From Alphaproteobacteria bacterium (GTDB lineage: Bacteria > Pseudomonadota > Alphaproteobacteria > Micavibrionales > CSBR16-224): DNA of 59,024 bases. The notes under the pieces are model-generated. The model was not told where the DNA came from. It saw only the letters and a list, made by a program, of their open reading frames with translations, and searched no databases. Of this stretch, positions 16,321 through 25,574 are shown in pieces. The stretch spans positions 1 to 59,024 of the forward strand of contig JAJFGX010000089.1 in NCBI GenBank assembly GCA_021775895.1. The letters run 5' to 3'. The position numbers and the translations under genes are program-made. Position 1 is the stretch's first letter. The number at the start of each line of letters is the position of its first letter.

Positions 16321-17121
16321 ATGGAAGATGAACGAAGTAAAGAAAAAAGTATTAATATCCCAAATCCTGTGCATTACACAGGAAAAACTATCAATGTTGC
16401 AGGGCCGCTATTCCCTCTCGTCATTGCAGTTGTATTATCAGGTTTTGGTTCAGTGTTCCTAGGTGATAGTATCATAGATGCTCATGATAGCATTCCAGAT
16501 ACTCAAGGTACTGGTAACCAAGCGGAACTTATTTTGGAACATGAGCAAAATTTTGCGGAGCTTTCTAAACTAGCTGAAGAATATAAAGAAACTAACGACT
16601 ATTTTTCTTTAGACACCAAATATGGCAACACTAAAGAAGGACAGGAAGATGCACTTAAAGCCTTAGCAGAAGAAATATCAACATCAATGAATGAAAACTA
16701 TATGAGTTTATTGTTAAGTGGGGCTGATAAAGAAGAAGGTGCCGCCCTGAGTGAAGAAAATTTTTCTCCTTTACATGAACAATTTGCTGAAATAGCCAAC
16801 AATACTGATGCTATCAAAGATTTAGGCTATGATATGAAAATAGAGGCTGGGGCTTTAGATGAATGTATCGCAGTTAATGATTCACTATCTTCACAAACGA
16901 CACTAGGTAGATACAATAATACAAAACAGCTTAACCAATGTATGGCTGAAGAACATGACAATAGTGGTTTTGGCTTAGCTTTACCTATCATCATTATAAC
17001 ATTTCTTGCGGGCACTTTTGGTGGAGGTTTTGCTTTACATACGGCTGCTGAAAATATGGAAGAAAAGCCTAACCGTATAAAAGTGAAACTTCCTAAACGT
17101 AAAAAGCCTAAGGCATGGTAG
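16321..17121 (+). CDS. Two-cysteine, two-TM membrane protein, paralog B
   Basis: The start at 16321 was chosen because GAGGAAAAGCAA precedes it; the longer frame from 16267 has no ribosome site. The 266-residue protein has TM1 (about 28-48), an extracytoplasmic domain, TM2 (about 216-240) and a strongly basic tail (KVKLPKRKKPKAW). It matches the 260-residue protein at 11713-12495 in layout and in landmark positions (EEG 138-140, Cys182 in LDEC, second Cys at 207). The pair encloses the lpx block and runs opposite to it. No known family is recognised. The last 14 bases overlap alr on the other strand. Confidence 0.7.
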   Translation: MEDERSKEKSINIPNPVHYTGKTINVAGPLFPLVIAVVLSGFGSVFLGDSIIDAHDSIPDTQGTGNQAELILEHEQNFAELSKLAEEYKETNDYFSLDTKYGNTKEGQEDALKALAEEISTSMNENYMSLLLSGADKEEGAALSEENFSPLHEQFAEIANNTDAIKDLGYDMKIEAGALDECIAVNDSLSSQTTLGRYNNTKQLNQCMAEEHDNSGFGLALPIIIITFLAGTFGGGFALHTAAENMEEKPNRIKVKLPKRKKPKAW

Positions 17122-18223
17122 TATAAGTTCTGCTATGATTCTTACCGATACTGGTTAATATTTCATAGCCTATGCTCCCAGCGTCTTTAGCTAAAGAATC
17201 TACCGTTTGATTCTGCCCCAAAATCTCAACCAAATCACCGAGTTTCGTTTGCTCTGCAATATCTGTAATATCTATAGTTATCAAATCCATAGATATTCTT
17301 CCAATAACTGAACATTTTGTGCCATTAACCCAAACAGAGCTTTTATTGCCAGCAGATCGAAGATAACCATCAGCATAGCCAACTGGAATTGTTGCAATTA
17401 CTGTATTACGCTTACATGTATGTGTTGCTCCGTAGCCAACTGTACTGCCTTTTAAAACATGATGAATGTTTAAAATAGGTGTATGCAGAAACATAACTGG
17501 TTTTATATCAATTTTTGTATTACAGGGGTTAAATCCAGACATTGCAGCCCCTACCCTCTCAATATCAAAATGTAATTTAGCATCATAAAAAACTCCTGCT
17601 GAATTGGCCAAACTAGCTGAAATATCTGGAAAACTAGCTTTTATATTTAAAAAGTCTTGATATTGACGCTCCGTCATCGGGTTTTCAGGATCGTCCGCAC
17701 AGGCAAGGTGACTCATTACGCTATACCAATTGATATTTGTAAACTTATCTTGATTATTTAAGAAAGTTTGAAATTCTTGATTGGTTAAACCTAAACGTTC
17801 CATGCCTGTATCTATATGTAGCATTGCAGAATATTGAGTATTATTTTTACTTGCAACTGCTTGCCAAAGCTCTATTTCATGCAAGCTATTTAATACAGGA
17901 ATTAAACCTAGCTTTGCAAAAGCATCTAAACTAGCTCCATCACTTAAACCACCAAGACCATGAAATACAGCGATATTTATATCATTTTGATTTTGAAGAA
18001 TCGATTTTAATTCCAGCGCTTCATCTAATGATGCAACAAAAAATAAACGACAGCCCTCTGCATAAAATGCCTCTGCACAGGCTTCCATACCTACACCATA
18101 AGCATTTGCTTTTATAACTACGCCACATGTTGTTTGAGGCTCTAAAAGTTTATTAATAGTGCGGTAATTATGCCTTACAGCTGAAATATCAATACAGAGT
18201 CCCGATGTGTAACTATTTTCCAT
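17108..18223 (-). CDS. alr: Alanine racemase
   Basis: This PLP enzyme makes D-alanine for peptidoglycan. The 371-residue protein has the PLP lysine motif VVIKANAYGVGM (Lys about 39), the HIDTGMERLG segment (about 137), and the C-terminal catalytic tyrosine region VGYGATHTC; GRISMDLITIDIT lies in the beta domain. It starts 3 bases after the dnaB stop with no Shine-Dalgarno, suggesting coupled translation; dnaB-alr adjacency is common in proteobacteria. Confidence 0.95.
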   Translation of the reverse strand: MENSYTSGLCIDISAVRHNYRTINKLLEPQTTCGVVIKANAYGVGMEACAEAFYAEGCRLFFVASLDEALELKSILQNQNDINIAVFHGLGGLSDGASLDAFAKLGLIPVLNSLHEIELWQAVASKNNTQYSAMLHIDTGMERLGLTNQEFQTFLNNQDKFTNINWYSVMSHLACADDPENPMTERQYQDFLNIKASFPDISASLANSAGVFYDAKLHFDIERVGAAMSGFNPCNTKIDIKPVMFLHTPILNIHHVLKGSTVGYGATHTCKRNTVIATIPVGYADGYLRSAGNKSSVWVNGTKCSVIGRISMDLITIDITDIAEQTKLGDLVEILGQNQTVDSLAKDAGSIGYEILTSIGKNHSRTYTTMP

Positions 18224-18226
18224 GTT

Positions 18227-19729
18227 TTAAATATCATTGCTATGTTCAGTGTCTAAATCTGAAAATCTTGTGTACTGACCTTCAAAGAACATTCTTATAT
18301 TGCCAATTGGCCCATGACGTTGCTTCGCAATTATACACTCAGCTATATTATGCACCTCTGCACAACGAACCGTCCAAGCTTCATAGCGTTCATTAAATCT
18401 ATCTTCTGTTTCTTCTGGCTTTCTAGCAGGCTCTTCACGTTCAAGATAGTACTGCTCCCGATAAAGAAACATTACTACATCAGAATCTTGCTCAATAGAA
18501 CCAGACTCACGTAAGTCAGAAAGTTGAGGTCGTTTATTATCACGGCTCTCTACCGCACGGCTTAACTGAGATAGTGCGATAACAGGGATATGTAGCTCTT
18601 TAGCAATGGCTTTTAATCCCCTTGTAATTTCAGAGACTTCTTGAACTCGATTATCACCACTTTTGCTACTACCTTGTAAAAGTTGTAAGTAATCCACAAT
18701 AACTAACCCAATGTTTTCAGTACGTTTTAAGCGTCTTGCCCTTGTCCTAACTGCATTAATTGTCAAAGCAGGCGTATCATCAACGAACATCGGTACAGCT
18801 GATAATAACTGACTTGCTTCAACAAACTTTTGAAAATCTGTATCTCGCAATTCACCTTTTCTAATCTTATCTGATGGAACATTTGATATATCCGCCAAGA
18901 TACGACTAGCAAGTTGCTCTGCCGACATCTCCAAAGAGAAAACTGCAGAAACTGCCCCTTCTTTTCCTCCAGATTCTAAATATGCTCTAGCAGCATTAAA
19001 AGCAATATTCACTCCCATCACTGTTTTACCCATAGATGGTCTACCAGCTACAATCAGTAAATCAGAGCTATGGAGACCTCCCAATTTATTATCAAGATCT
19101 CTTAAACCTGTGGTTATACCTGTAATGCATCCTTTATGTTTAAAGGCTGTTTCTGCTGTTTTAATTGCCTCAATTAACGATTTTGAGAACGGAACGAATC
19201 CACCGCTAAAGTCACCCTCTTCTGCTAATCCAAACAAAGCTTGCTCTGCATGCTCAATCTGCATAGTGGGAGAAAGATCAATATCTGCTGCAATAGCGCC
19301 ATCAACAATATTCTCACCCAAAGCAATTAAAGCTCGCCTTAAGTGAAGCTCATAAATTGTGCGCCCATAATCTTTAACATTAACAACATTAATAACGTTT
19401 CTAGCTAGTTCTGCTAGATACTCGCCACTGCCAACATGCTCAAGATCTTCATCTTTGCGGAAATATTCTTTTAAAGTAACCGGGCTTGCCTCTTGCCCTC
19501 TATCAATCATTTTCCTAATAGAATCAAAAATACGACCATGTGCAGGATTAAAAAAATGCTCTTGCCTTAAAAAGTCAGATATTTTTTCTAAAGCGCCATT
19601 ATTTACCAATAGAGCCCCTAAGAGAGCCTGCTCCGCCTCAGTGTTATGAGGCATAACCTTATAATTATCCTCTTCCATAGAAGAAGTATTATCTTGGATA
19701 TTGTCTATTGGTTGCATTTGTGTTGTCAT
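18227..19729 (-). CDS. dnaB: Replicative DNA helicase
   Basis: DnaB is the hexameric helicase at the replication fork. The 500-residue protein has the N-terminal helical domain (PHNTEAEQALLGALLV, about 28-43), a linker, and a RecA-like ATPase domain with Walker A AGRPSMGKT (about 227-235), Walker B GLVIVDYLQLL and the DLRESGSIEQD motif. No intein or frameshift is seen. It is first in a dnaB-alr unit, divergent from the zinc-ribbon gene. Confidence 0.96.
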   Translation of the reverse strand: MTTQMQPIDNIQDNTSSMEEDNYKVMPHNTEAEQALLGALLVNNGALEKISDFLRQEHFFNPAHGRIFDSIRKMIDRGQEASPVTLKEYFRKDEDLEHVGSGEYLAELARNVINVVNVKDYGRTIYELHLRRALIALGENIVDGAIAADIDLSPTMQIEHAEQALFGLAEEGDFSGGFVPFSKSLIEAIKTAETAFKHKGCITGITTGLRDLDNKLGGLHSSDLLIVAGRPSMGKTVMGVNIAFNAARAYLESGGKEGAVSAVFSLEMSAEQLASRILADISNVPSDKIRKGELRDTDFQKFVEASQLLSAVPMFVDDTPALTINAVRTRARRLKRTENIGLVIVDYLQLLQGSSKSGDNRVQEVSEITRGLKAIAKELHIPVIALSQLSRAVESRDNKRPQLSDLRESGSIEQDSDVVMFLYREQYYLEREEPARKPEETEDRFNERYEAWTVRCAEVHNIAECIIAKQRHGPIGNIRMFFEGQYTRFSDLDTEHSNDI

Positions 19730-19769
19730 GGTCAGACCATATCAAATATAGTTAATAAACGAAAGAGTT

Positions 19770-19799
19770 TTGTATGACGAAATGATATGATACTATAAA
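19770..19799 (+). promoter_or_regulatory. Possible promoter of the zinc-ribbon/cpdR unit
   Basis: TTGTAT (19770-19775), 18-base spacer, TATAAA (19794-19799) upstream of the ATG at 19837. The match is fair only. Confidence 0.35.
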
Positions 19800-19836
19800 T
19801 TAAGTGCAACTCTATAAATAACTATAGTAAGAATCC

Positions 19837-20589
19837 ATGATTATCGAATGCCCAGAATGTAAAACTAAATTTAGATGCTCTCATAATTTTTTGGAGTTAG
19901 ACGGGCGTACCTTGCGTTGCAGCCGTTGCTATCATCAATGGAGATATGCTAGAAAAGTAAACAACATCGTCAATGAAACTGATTCTAATACACCTATTGA
20001 AGAAAATACAAGCAATGAAGAAGCTGAATTAATAGAATCTATATCTTTTCCTATTCAAAATGAGCAAGTTGCTGATCACCAAGCTAATTCATTTATAGAT
20101 ACTAAATTTATTACAGCCTCTTTTTCGATTTTCTTATTGTTAACAATTTTATTTGCTTGGTTTTTTCCTATAAAAATTATACAAGTTTTTCCTCAAACAT
20201 ACCCTATCTATAAATTGTTAAAATTAATACCAACGCCAATAATTATAGAACCAATAGGAGCTGACTACCGTAAAGATCATTACGGTCATAGCATTTTATA
20301 TATTGAGCTAAAACTAGAAAACTCTACGGATAAACCTAAGGTTCTATCCCCATTAAATGTTGAGCTATACAATGAAGATAATAGTCTTATAAAAGAATGG
20401 CCTGTGCCTAGTCGTGAAAATAAAATTAATGCCCATGAAACTGTGCAATTAAAATTTGGACTTCGCGATGCCCCTGTCGGCGGTAAAAAAATCACAATAA
20501 GAAGAAACCTAGAGCAAATATACAATACCAATAAAGACAATAAAAATAATCACGCAAATGATGAACATGAACAAAAAGGTGAAACATGA
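19837..20589 (+). CDS. MJ0042-type zinc-ribbon membrane protein (DUF3426-like)
   Basis: The 250-residue protein begins with a zinc ribbon using Cys5, Cys8, Cys28 and Cys31 (IECPECKTKF and LRCSRCYHQW). A linker, one membrane helix (about 90-110), and a C-terminal periplasmic beta-rich domain (about 125-230) follow. This is the common alphaproteobacterial arrangement of zinc ribbon plus DUF3426. The function of the family is not established. Its last 4 bases overlap the cpdR start (ATGA), so the two are coupled. Confidence 0.82.
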   Translation: MIIECPECKTKFRCSHNFLELDGRTLRCSRCYHQWRYARKVNNIVNETDSNTPIEENTSNEEAELIESISFPIQNEQVADHQANSFIDTKFITASFSIFLLLTILFAWFFPIKIIQVFPQTYPIYKLLKLIPTPIIIEPIGADYRKDHYGHSILYIELKLENSTDKPKVLSPLNVELYNEDNSLIKEWPVPSRENKINAHETVQLKFGLRDAPVGGKKITIRRNLEQIYNTNKDNKNNHANDEHEQKGET

Positions 20590-20954
20590 ATGAGCGTATT
20601 TTAGTTATTGATGACGAACCTTCTGTACGTGAATTTATGCAACGTGCATTAAGCCACTATAAATATCAAGTAACAACCGCATCTGATGGAAATGCTGGAA
20701 TTCAAGCCTTGCAAGACAATGAAGCCTTTGACTTAATGATAACTGACATCGTTATGCCTGATTTAGATGGTATCTCTTTGGCTTTGAAAGTTTCTAATGA
20801 CTATCCAGATATGAAAATAATGCTTATGAGTGGCTACGCACAACAGCGAGATAGAGCCTATAATTTAGAAGAATTAGTTGTAGATGTTCTAAACAAACCA
20901 TTCTCAATTGAAGAATTATGCGAAAGAGTAGAGATTGCACTAAAAATTGTCTGA
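20586..20954 (+). CDS. cpdR: Single-domain response regulator, CpdR type
   Basis: CpdR in its unphosphorylated form directs ClpXP to polar sites to degrade cell-cycle proteins. The 122-residue protein is only a receiver domain: acidic pair Asp9-Asp10, phosphoacceptor Asp54 (LMITDIVMPDLDGI), Ser82 and Lys104 (NKPFSIEE). The segment SGYAQQRDRAYNLEELVVDV closely resembles CpdR and separates it from generic CheY-like proteins. The kinase that would phosphorylate it is not in the window. Confidence 0.8.
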   Translation: MNERILVIDDEPSVREFMQRALSHYKYQVTTASDGNAGIQALQDNEAFDLMITDIVMPDLDGISLALKVSNDYPDMKIMLMSGYAQQRDRAYNLEELVVDVLNKPFSIEELCERVEIALKIV

Positions 20955-20985
20955 CAAGACACTTTAAATATGCTATCACACAATA

Positions 20986-21720
20986 ATGTATACAAAAGAT
21001 ATTCAAAATAAAACAATACCAAACCATGTTGCTATAATTATGGACGGCAATGGACGATGGGCTAAGTCTAAAGGTTTACCTAGGATTGAAGGGCATAGAC
21101 GAGGTGCTAAAGTTGCTAGGAATATGATTAAAATAGCCCATGATAGGGGTATAAAATATATGACGTTTTTTGCTTTTTCATCTGAAAATTGGTCAAGACC
21201 AGCAAAAGAAGTTGATGGGCTAATGAACATGTTGCGTCATTACATGAAAAGCGATGTAAAAGAACTAGAAAAACATAATGCCCGCCTGCATGTTATTGGA
21301 GAAATTGAACGATTGCCACATGATGTATTTAACCTAATAAGAAAATGGGAAGAAAAAACAAAGAATAATGATGGTATTCATATAATCATGGCATTAAGCT
21401 ATGGTGGAAGACAAGATATCGTTTCTGCGGTTAAAAGACTTGTTAAGTCTGGCATTCCTGCTGATAAAATAGATGAAGAAACACTTTCTAATTCATTGAT
21501 GACAAAAAATATTCCAGACCCTGACTTGCTCATTAGAACCAGCGGTGAACAAAGAGTTAGTAACTTTCTTTTATGGCAGCTTGCATATACTGAGCTATAC
21601 TTTACTCAAACAGCATGGCCAGATTTTAATGCAAGAGAGCTAGACAAGGCTCTTTCTTCATATGCTAATCGTGACCGTCGCTATGGTTGCATAGAAAAAG
21701 AACAGGTGGAAGCATCATGA
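20986..21720 (+). CDS. uppS: Undecaprenyl diphosphate synthase
   Basis: This cis-prenyltransferase makes the C55 carrier for peptidoglycan and O-antigen. The 244-residue protein has the signature AIIMDGNGRWA (catalytic Asp20), the FSSENWSRP segment, and the C-terminal PDLLIRTSGEQR motif with LLWQLAYTELYF. It begins 31 bases after cpdR and its stop overlaps the cdsA ATG by 4 bases. Confidence 0.95.
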   Translation: MYTKDIQNKTIPNHVAIIMDGNGRWAKSKGLPRIEGHRRGAKVARNMIKIAHDRGIKYMTFFAFSSENWSRPAKEVDGLMNMLRHYMKSDVKELEKHNARLHVIGEIERLPHDVFNLIRKWEEKTKNNDGIHIIMALSYGGRQDIVSAVKRLVKSGIPADKIDEETLSNSLMTKNIPDPDLLIRTSGEQRVSNFLLWQLAYTELYFTQTAWPDFNARELDKALSSYANRDRRYGCIEKEQVEAS

Positions 21721-22637
21721 GTTCACTACAAAAACGTAGTTTATCTGCTTTGTTAATGCTTGCTATTTTTATTGGTGCATTACTATTCAGTCCAACAGTA
21801 TTTGTTCTGTTAATATTGATTGTCTCCGCAATCGCTGCTAAAGAATGGCTTTTCTTAGTTATGCCTCACCTTAGAGAACGCAAAGGTATAACAATATTTT
21901 TAATGATTCTTTTAGCTGTTCTAGCTGTTCTCATACCATTTTTTTATAGCGTAGAATTTCAAATGCTCTTATATAGAAAATTTACGATAATCTTTCCTAT
22001 AGACCCAATAGATTTACCAATTAGGATTTTAATTCCAGCTTTTTTAGCTGTTGCAATATGGCTACTAGATAAAGCTATCATTAGCCCTGAATGTAATAAA
22101 GAAACATGCCGTAGTCGTCAGTTTATGAGCATTGGACTTGTCTATATAATGCTTTCCACAACTGCTATATTATGGATTTATGCTCATGGTCGACTATATG
22201 GTGATGGTAGCGATGGTGTTTATTTAATCTTATTACTTTGCTCTATGGTGTGGGCAACGGATATTTTTGCTTACTTCTCTGGGAAAACCATTGGAGGTGC
22301 TAAAATGGCTCCTAAAATTAGCCCCAACAAAACTTGGGCTGGTTTAATTGGTGGCATGGCAGGCTCTGCTATCGTTGCAATGATATTTGGGCTACCTAAA
22401 TTCAGTATTGGGCTATTTTCTACTACGCCTTTATATTACATGGGATTAATGGGAGCCGTGCTTGCCGTTATAGGTCAAGTTGGAGACCTCATAGTTTCAG
22501 CACTAAAAAGAAAATATAACCTCAAAGACACTGGCAATATCATACCAGGACATGGTGGCGTACTAGATAGAATTGATGGGTTACTACTAGTATCTTTAGC
22601 CTTTGCATTAATTATCACAATTCTTGAAGTTATCTAA
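21717..22637 (+). CDS. cdsA: Phosphatidate cytidylyltransferase
   Basis: CdsA forms CDP-diacylglycerol, the precursor of all membrane phospholipids. The start at 21717 overlaps the uppS stop (ATGA) and was preferred to an in-frame codon 30 bases earlier inside uppS. The 306-residue multi-helix membrane protein ends with the CTP-transferase signature SALKRKYNLKDTGNIIPGHG followed by GVLDRIDGLL. dxr, which normally follows, is missing here; rseP comes next after 75 bases. Confidence 0.94.
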   Translation: MSSLQKRSLSALLMLAIFIGALLFSPTVFVLLILIVSAIAAKEWLFLVMPHLRERKGITIFLMILLAVLAVLIPFFYSVEFQMLLYRKFTIIFPIDPIDLPIRILIPAFLAVAIWLLDKAIISPECNKETCRSRQFMSIGLVYIMLSTTAILWIYAHGRLYGDGSDGVYLILLLCSMVWATDIFAYFSGKTIGGAKMAPKISPNKTWAGLIGGMAGSAIVAMIFGLPKFSIGLFSTTPLYYMGLMGAVLAVIGQVGDLIVSALKRKYNLKDTGNIIPGHGGVLDRIDGLLLVSLAFALIITILEVI

Positions 22638-22644
22638 ATTATGC

Positions 22645-22672
22645 TTGAGAAAATCACAAAACATGCTACAAC
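22645..22672 (+). promoter_or_regulatory. Possible rseP promoter (extended -10)
   Basis: TTGAGA (22645-22650), 16-base spacer ending in TGC, TACAAC (22667-22672). It would let rseP be transcribed independently of cdsA. Confidence 0.4.
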
Positions 22673-22712
22673 TATATAACTATAAAATGAATTATTTAAG
22701 GATAATCACTAC

Positions 22713-23924
22713 ATGGAATTACTAACCGAGCTACTTAATACACCATTTGATTTTATAAAAAACTACGGTGGGCCATTTATTTTGGTTCTAAGTATTTTAG
22801 TTTTTGTCCATGAATGGGGGCACTATATTGTTGCAAGATGGGCTGGAGTTAAAATAGAGAAGTTTTCAATTGGTTTTGGCCCAGAGCTTTTTGGACGTGT
22901 AGATCGCCATGGTACTCGCTGGAAGGTATGTGTCGTTCCCCTAGGTGGCTATGTGCAAATGTTCGGCGATAGCGACCCTGCTAGTGGTAACCACAATGAT
23001 GAAGTAAAAGGTGATGACGGTGAAACTCGTCAAATGACTGATGAAGAACGTAAAGTAGCTTTCTTTGCTCAATCGCTTTTAAAGCGTAGTCTAATCGTTG
23101 TCGCAGGCCCTGCCGTGAATTATATTTTTGCTATAATCCTTCTAACAGGGCTTTATATTTTTCATGGTCAGCCATACACTCCATCTATTGCAGCAACTCT
23201 TGTTGAGGGAGCTCCCGCAGAGGCTGCTGGGGTACAACCAGATGATAAAATCATTAAAATAGATGGCGTTTCAGTCACTAGATTTGAAGATTTGTCTCAA
23301 GCTGTTGCCGTTAACTTAAATAACGAAATGAATTTTACTATTGTCCACTCAACTGGCAAGAATACATGGGACTATGAAAACCCAGTGGATATTAAAATAA
23401 CACCTGCAGTAATTGATATTACTGACCGTTTTGGCTTCAAGCATTCTATGGGACGAATAGGTATTATAAGCCCTCCTGGGCAGTCAGAGCTTTTAGAACA
23501 TGGCTTTATGGGGGCATTAGGTAATTCACTAAAAGAAACTTGGAATTTGACTAGGCTAACACTTAAGGGTGTACGCCAAATGATTACAGGAGAAAGAAGC
23601 CCTAAGGAGCTTGGCGGAATTCTACGTATTGGCGCATATGCTGGGGAATTCGCTCAAGCAGGTATAATATCGCTGATTACTTTTACAGCACTGCTGTCTA
23701 TAAACCTTGGCTTAATTAATCTTTTCCCTATTCCTCTTTTAGATGGTGGGCATTTAGTATTCTATATAATTGAATTTTTAAAAGGCAAGCCACTTTCGCC
23801 ACAATCACAAGAATATGCCCTACGTACAGGCTTTGTGATAGTAATTAGCTTTATGCTATTTGCTACGTGGAATGATTTAATGCAATTAAAATTCTTTGAT
23901 TATATTGCAAATATTATTTCATAG
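22713..23924 (+). CDS. rseP: RIP metalloprotease RseP (site-2 protease)
   Basis: RseP cuts membrane-anchored anti-sigma factors and signal-peptide remnants inside the inner membrane. The 403-residue protein has the zinc motif HEWGH (33-37) in the first helix, a PDZ domain (about 150-235: VEGAPAEAAGVQPDDKII), and the second motif PIPLLDGGH in the C-terminal part. AAGGA precedes the ATG. No rseA-like anti-sigma gene is in the window. bamA, often its neighbour, is 13 kb away on the other strand. Confidence 0.95.
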   Translation: MELLTELLNTPFDFIKNYGGPFILVLSILVFVHEWGHYIVARWAGVKIEKFSIGFGPELFGRVDRHGTRWKVCVVPLGGYVQMFGDSDPASGNHNDEVKGDDGETRQMTDEERKVAFFAQSLLKRSLIVVAGPAVNYIFAIILLTGLYIFHGQPYTPSIAATLVEGAPAEAAGVQPDDKIIKIDGVSVTRFEDLSQAVAVNLNNEMNFTIVHSTGKNTWDYENPVDIKITPAVIDITDRFGFKHSMGRIGIISPPGQSELLEHGFMGALGNSLKETWNLTRLTLKGVRQMITGERSPKELGGILRIGAYAGEFAQAGIISLITFTALLSINLGLINLFPIPLLDGGHLVFYIIEFLKGKPLSPQSQEYALRTGFVIVISFMLFATWNDLMQLKFFDYIANIIS

Positions 23925-23931
23925 TGAAAAC

Positions 23932-24489
23932 TTAGTCTATAGCTACCACATCTATAACTTCAGGAATGAAATGTCTAATGACATTCTGGACACCTGACTT
24001 CAAAGTCATGCTAGCACTAGGACAACCAGAACATGCGCCTTGCATATTTAAGTACAACACACCTTCTTCATAGGAATGAAAGACAACATCTCCGCCATCT
24101 CTAGCTACCGCAGGGCGAACATGCGTATCTAAAATTTCTTTTATTTGCTGTACAATCTCACAATCTAGATCACCACTTACCGAAGTGTTCTCCTCCAATT
24201 CTTCAAACAAAACTGGTTTTCCAGACATGAAATGATCCATAATTACACTTAAGATTAAAGGCTTTAAAGCTTCCCACTCTATATTTTCTGTTTTAGTTAC
24301 CGTTACAAAATCACGCCCAAAGAAAACAGCTGCAACACCATCAATACTAAACACCTGCCCTGCTAGCGGTGATGTCTTTTCTGCATCTTCTTTAGTTAGA
24401 AATTCTACGCTTCCAGCCGTTACAACCTCACAACCAGGTAAAAACTTAACTGTAGCTGGGTTTGGTGTTTGCTCTGTTTGAATGAACAT
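23932..24489 (-). CDS. NfuA-type iron-sulfur cluster carrier
   Basis: The start at 24487-24489 has an excellent AAGGAGG site; the longer frame to 24591 does not. The 185-residue protein has an N-terminal Nfu_N domain (TEQTPNPATVKFLPG) and a C-terminal NifU-like domain with DGGDVVF and the cluster-binding ACSGCPSAS (CxxC). It carries Fe-S clusters to target enzymes. It follows a ferredoxin-NADP reductase gene, a sensible electron and cluster supply pair. Confidence 0.9.
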   Translation of the reverse strand: MFIQTEQTPNPATVKFLPGCEVVTAGSVEFLTKEDAEKTSPLAGQVFSIDGVAAVFFGRDFVTVTKTENIEWEALKPLILSVIMDHFMSGKPVLFEELEENTSVSGDLDCEIVQQIKEILDTHVRPAVARDGGDVVFHSYEEGVLYLNMQGACSGCPSASMTLKSGVQNVIRHFIPEVIDVVAID

Positions 24490-24511
24490 ATTTTCCTCCT
24501 TATTATAGTGG

Positions 24512-25531
24512 TTACCTTTTAGATATACCTTTTGTTGTTGAATGCTCAAAGTGTAACTCTTTACCATCGAAAACATAAGGATAAATTGCATGTGCTGCCA
24601 TTGCAGCCTCTGAAAACCCTGTAAGAATTAATTTTAGCTTATTGGGGTATGATGCTATATCACCTATAGCAAATATACCCTTTTTATTTGTTTCACAAGT
24701 TGTAGGATTCACTAAAACATGATGCATTTCAATATCTAATCCCCAATTATTAATTGAACCAAGCTTGCTAGACAAACCAAACAAAGGCAATAAAGTATCA
24801 ACCTTTAAGTTCTGTATATTATCATTAAAATCAATTATATCTATGGATTCTAACTGACCATTTCTACCATGCAGTTCTTTCAACTGATATGGAGTCATGA
24901 TTTCTAGTGCGTCACTATTTTTATCCAAGTCATACATTTTTTCTATCATATCAGGTGTTGCTCGAAACTTATCTCTGCGATGGATAACATATACTTTATC
25001 TGCAACATTTGCCAAAGCGACAGCCCAATCCACAGCACTATCACCACCCCCTGCAATTACGATATGTCTATTTTTAAAATCATTTATTTTACGCACCATA
25101 TAAAATACTGATTTATCTTCATATTCTTCTAAATTATCTAAAGGTGGTTTATTGGCTCCGAAAGCCCCTGCCCCTGCAGCAATTATCACGCCACCAGCCC
25201 TAATTTTCTTGCCTTTTGAGGTTGTTACAACGCATTCCTCGCCTTCTTTATTCAACGATACCGCCTGTTGCTGCATATGAAACACTGGTGAAAAAGGCTT
25301 TATTTGCTCCTCAAGCCTATCAATCAAAACACCTGCCTCTATACATGGATATGCAGGTATATCATATATAGGTTTCTCTGGGTACAGGGCAGAACATTGC
25401 CCTCCGATATCTTCAAGACTATCTATAACATGACATGACATTCCGAGCATACCGCACTGGAAAACTGCAAACAGCCCTACTGGCCCTGCACCTATAATTA
25501 CCACATCTGTTTTAACTTCATTTGACATCAT
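24512..25531 (-). CDS. Ferredoxin/flavodoxin-NADP+ reductase, TrxR-like type
   Basis: This FAD- and NADPH-binding enzyme moves electrons between NADPH and ferredoxin. From the ATG at 25529-25531 (a second ATG follows directly) it is 339 residues. The FAD motif is VVIIGAGPVGLFA, the NADPH motif is IAGGGDSAVDWA, and the C-terminal GIFAIGDIASYP is typical. No CxxC redox pair is present between the nucleotide domains, separating it from thioredoxin reductase. The reading frame extends further upstream, but that part does not resemble the family and crosses the divergent methyltransferase. Confidence 0.88.
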   Translation of the reverse strand: MMSNEVKTDVVIIGAGPVGLFAVFQCGMLGMSCHVIDSLEDIGGQCSALYPEKPIYDIPAYPCIEAGVLIDRLEEQIKPFSPVFHMQQQAVSLNKEGEECVVTTSKGKKIRAGGVIIAAGAGAFGANKPPLDNLEEYEDKSVFYMVRKINDFKNRHIVIAGGGDSAVDWAVALANVADKVYVIHRRDKFRATPDMIEKMYDLDKNSDALEIMTPYQLKELHGRNGQLESIDIIDFNDNIQNLKVDTLLPLFGLSSKLGSINNWGLDIEMHHVLVNPTTCETNKKGIFAIGDIASYPNKLKLILTGFSEAAMAAHAIYPYVFDGKELHFEHSTTKGISKR

Positions 25532-25574
25532 ATTGCTCTTATGCTCATATCTAAGCAGAGGTTTTTCAATTCCC

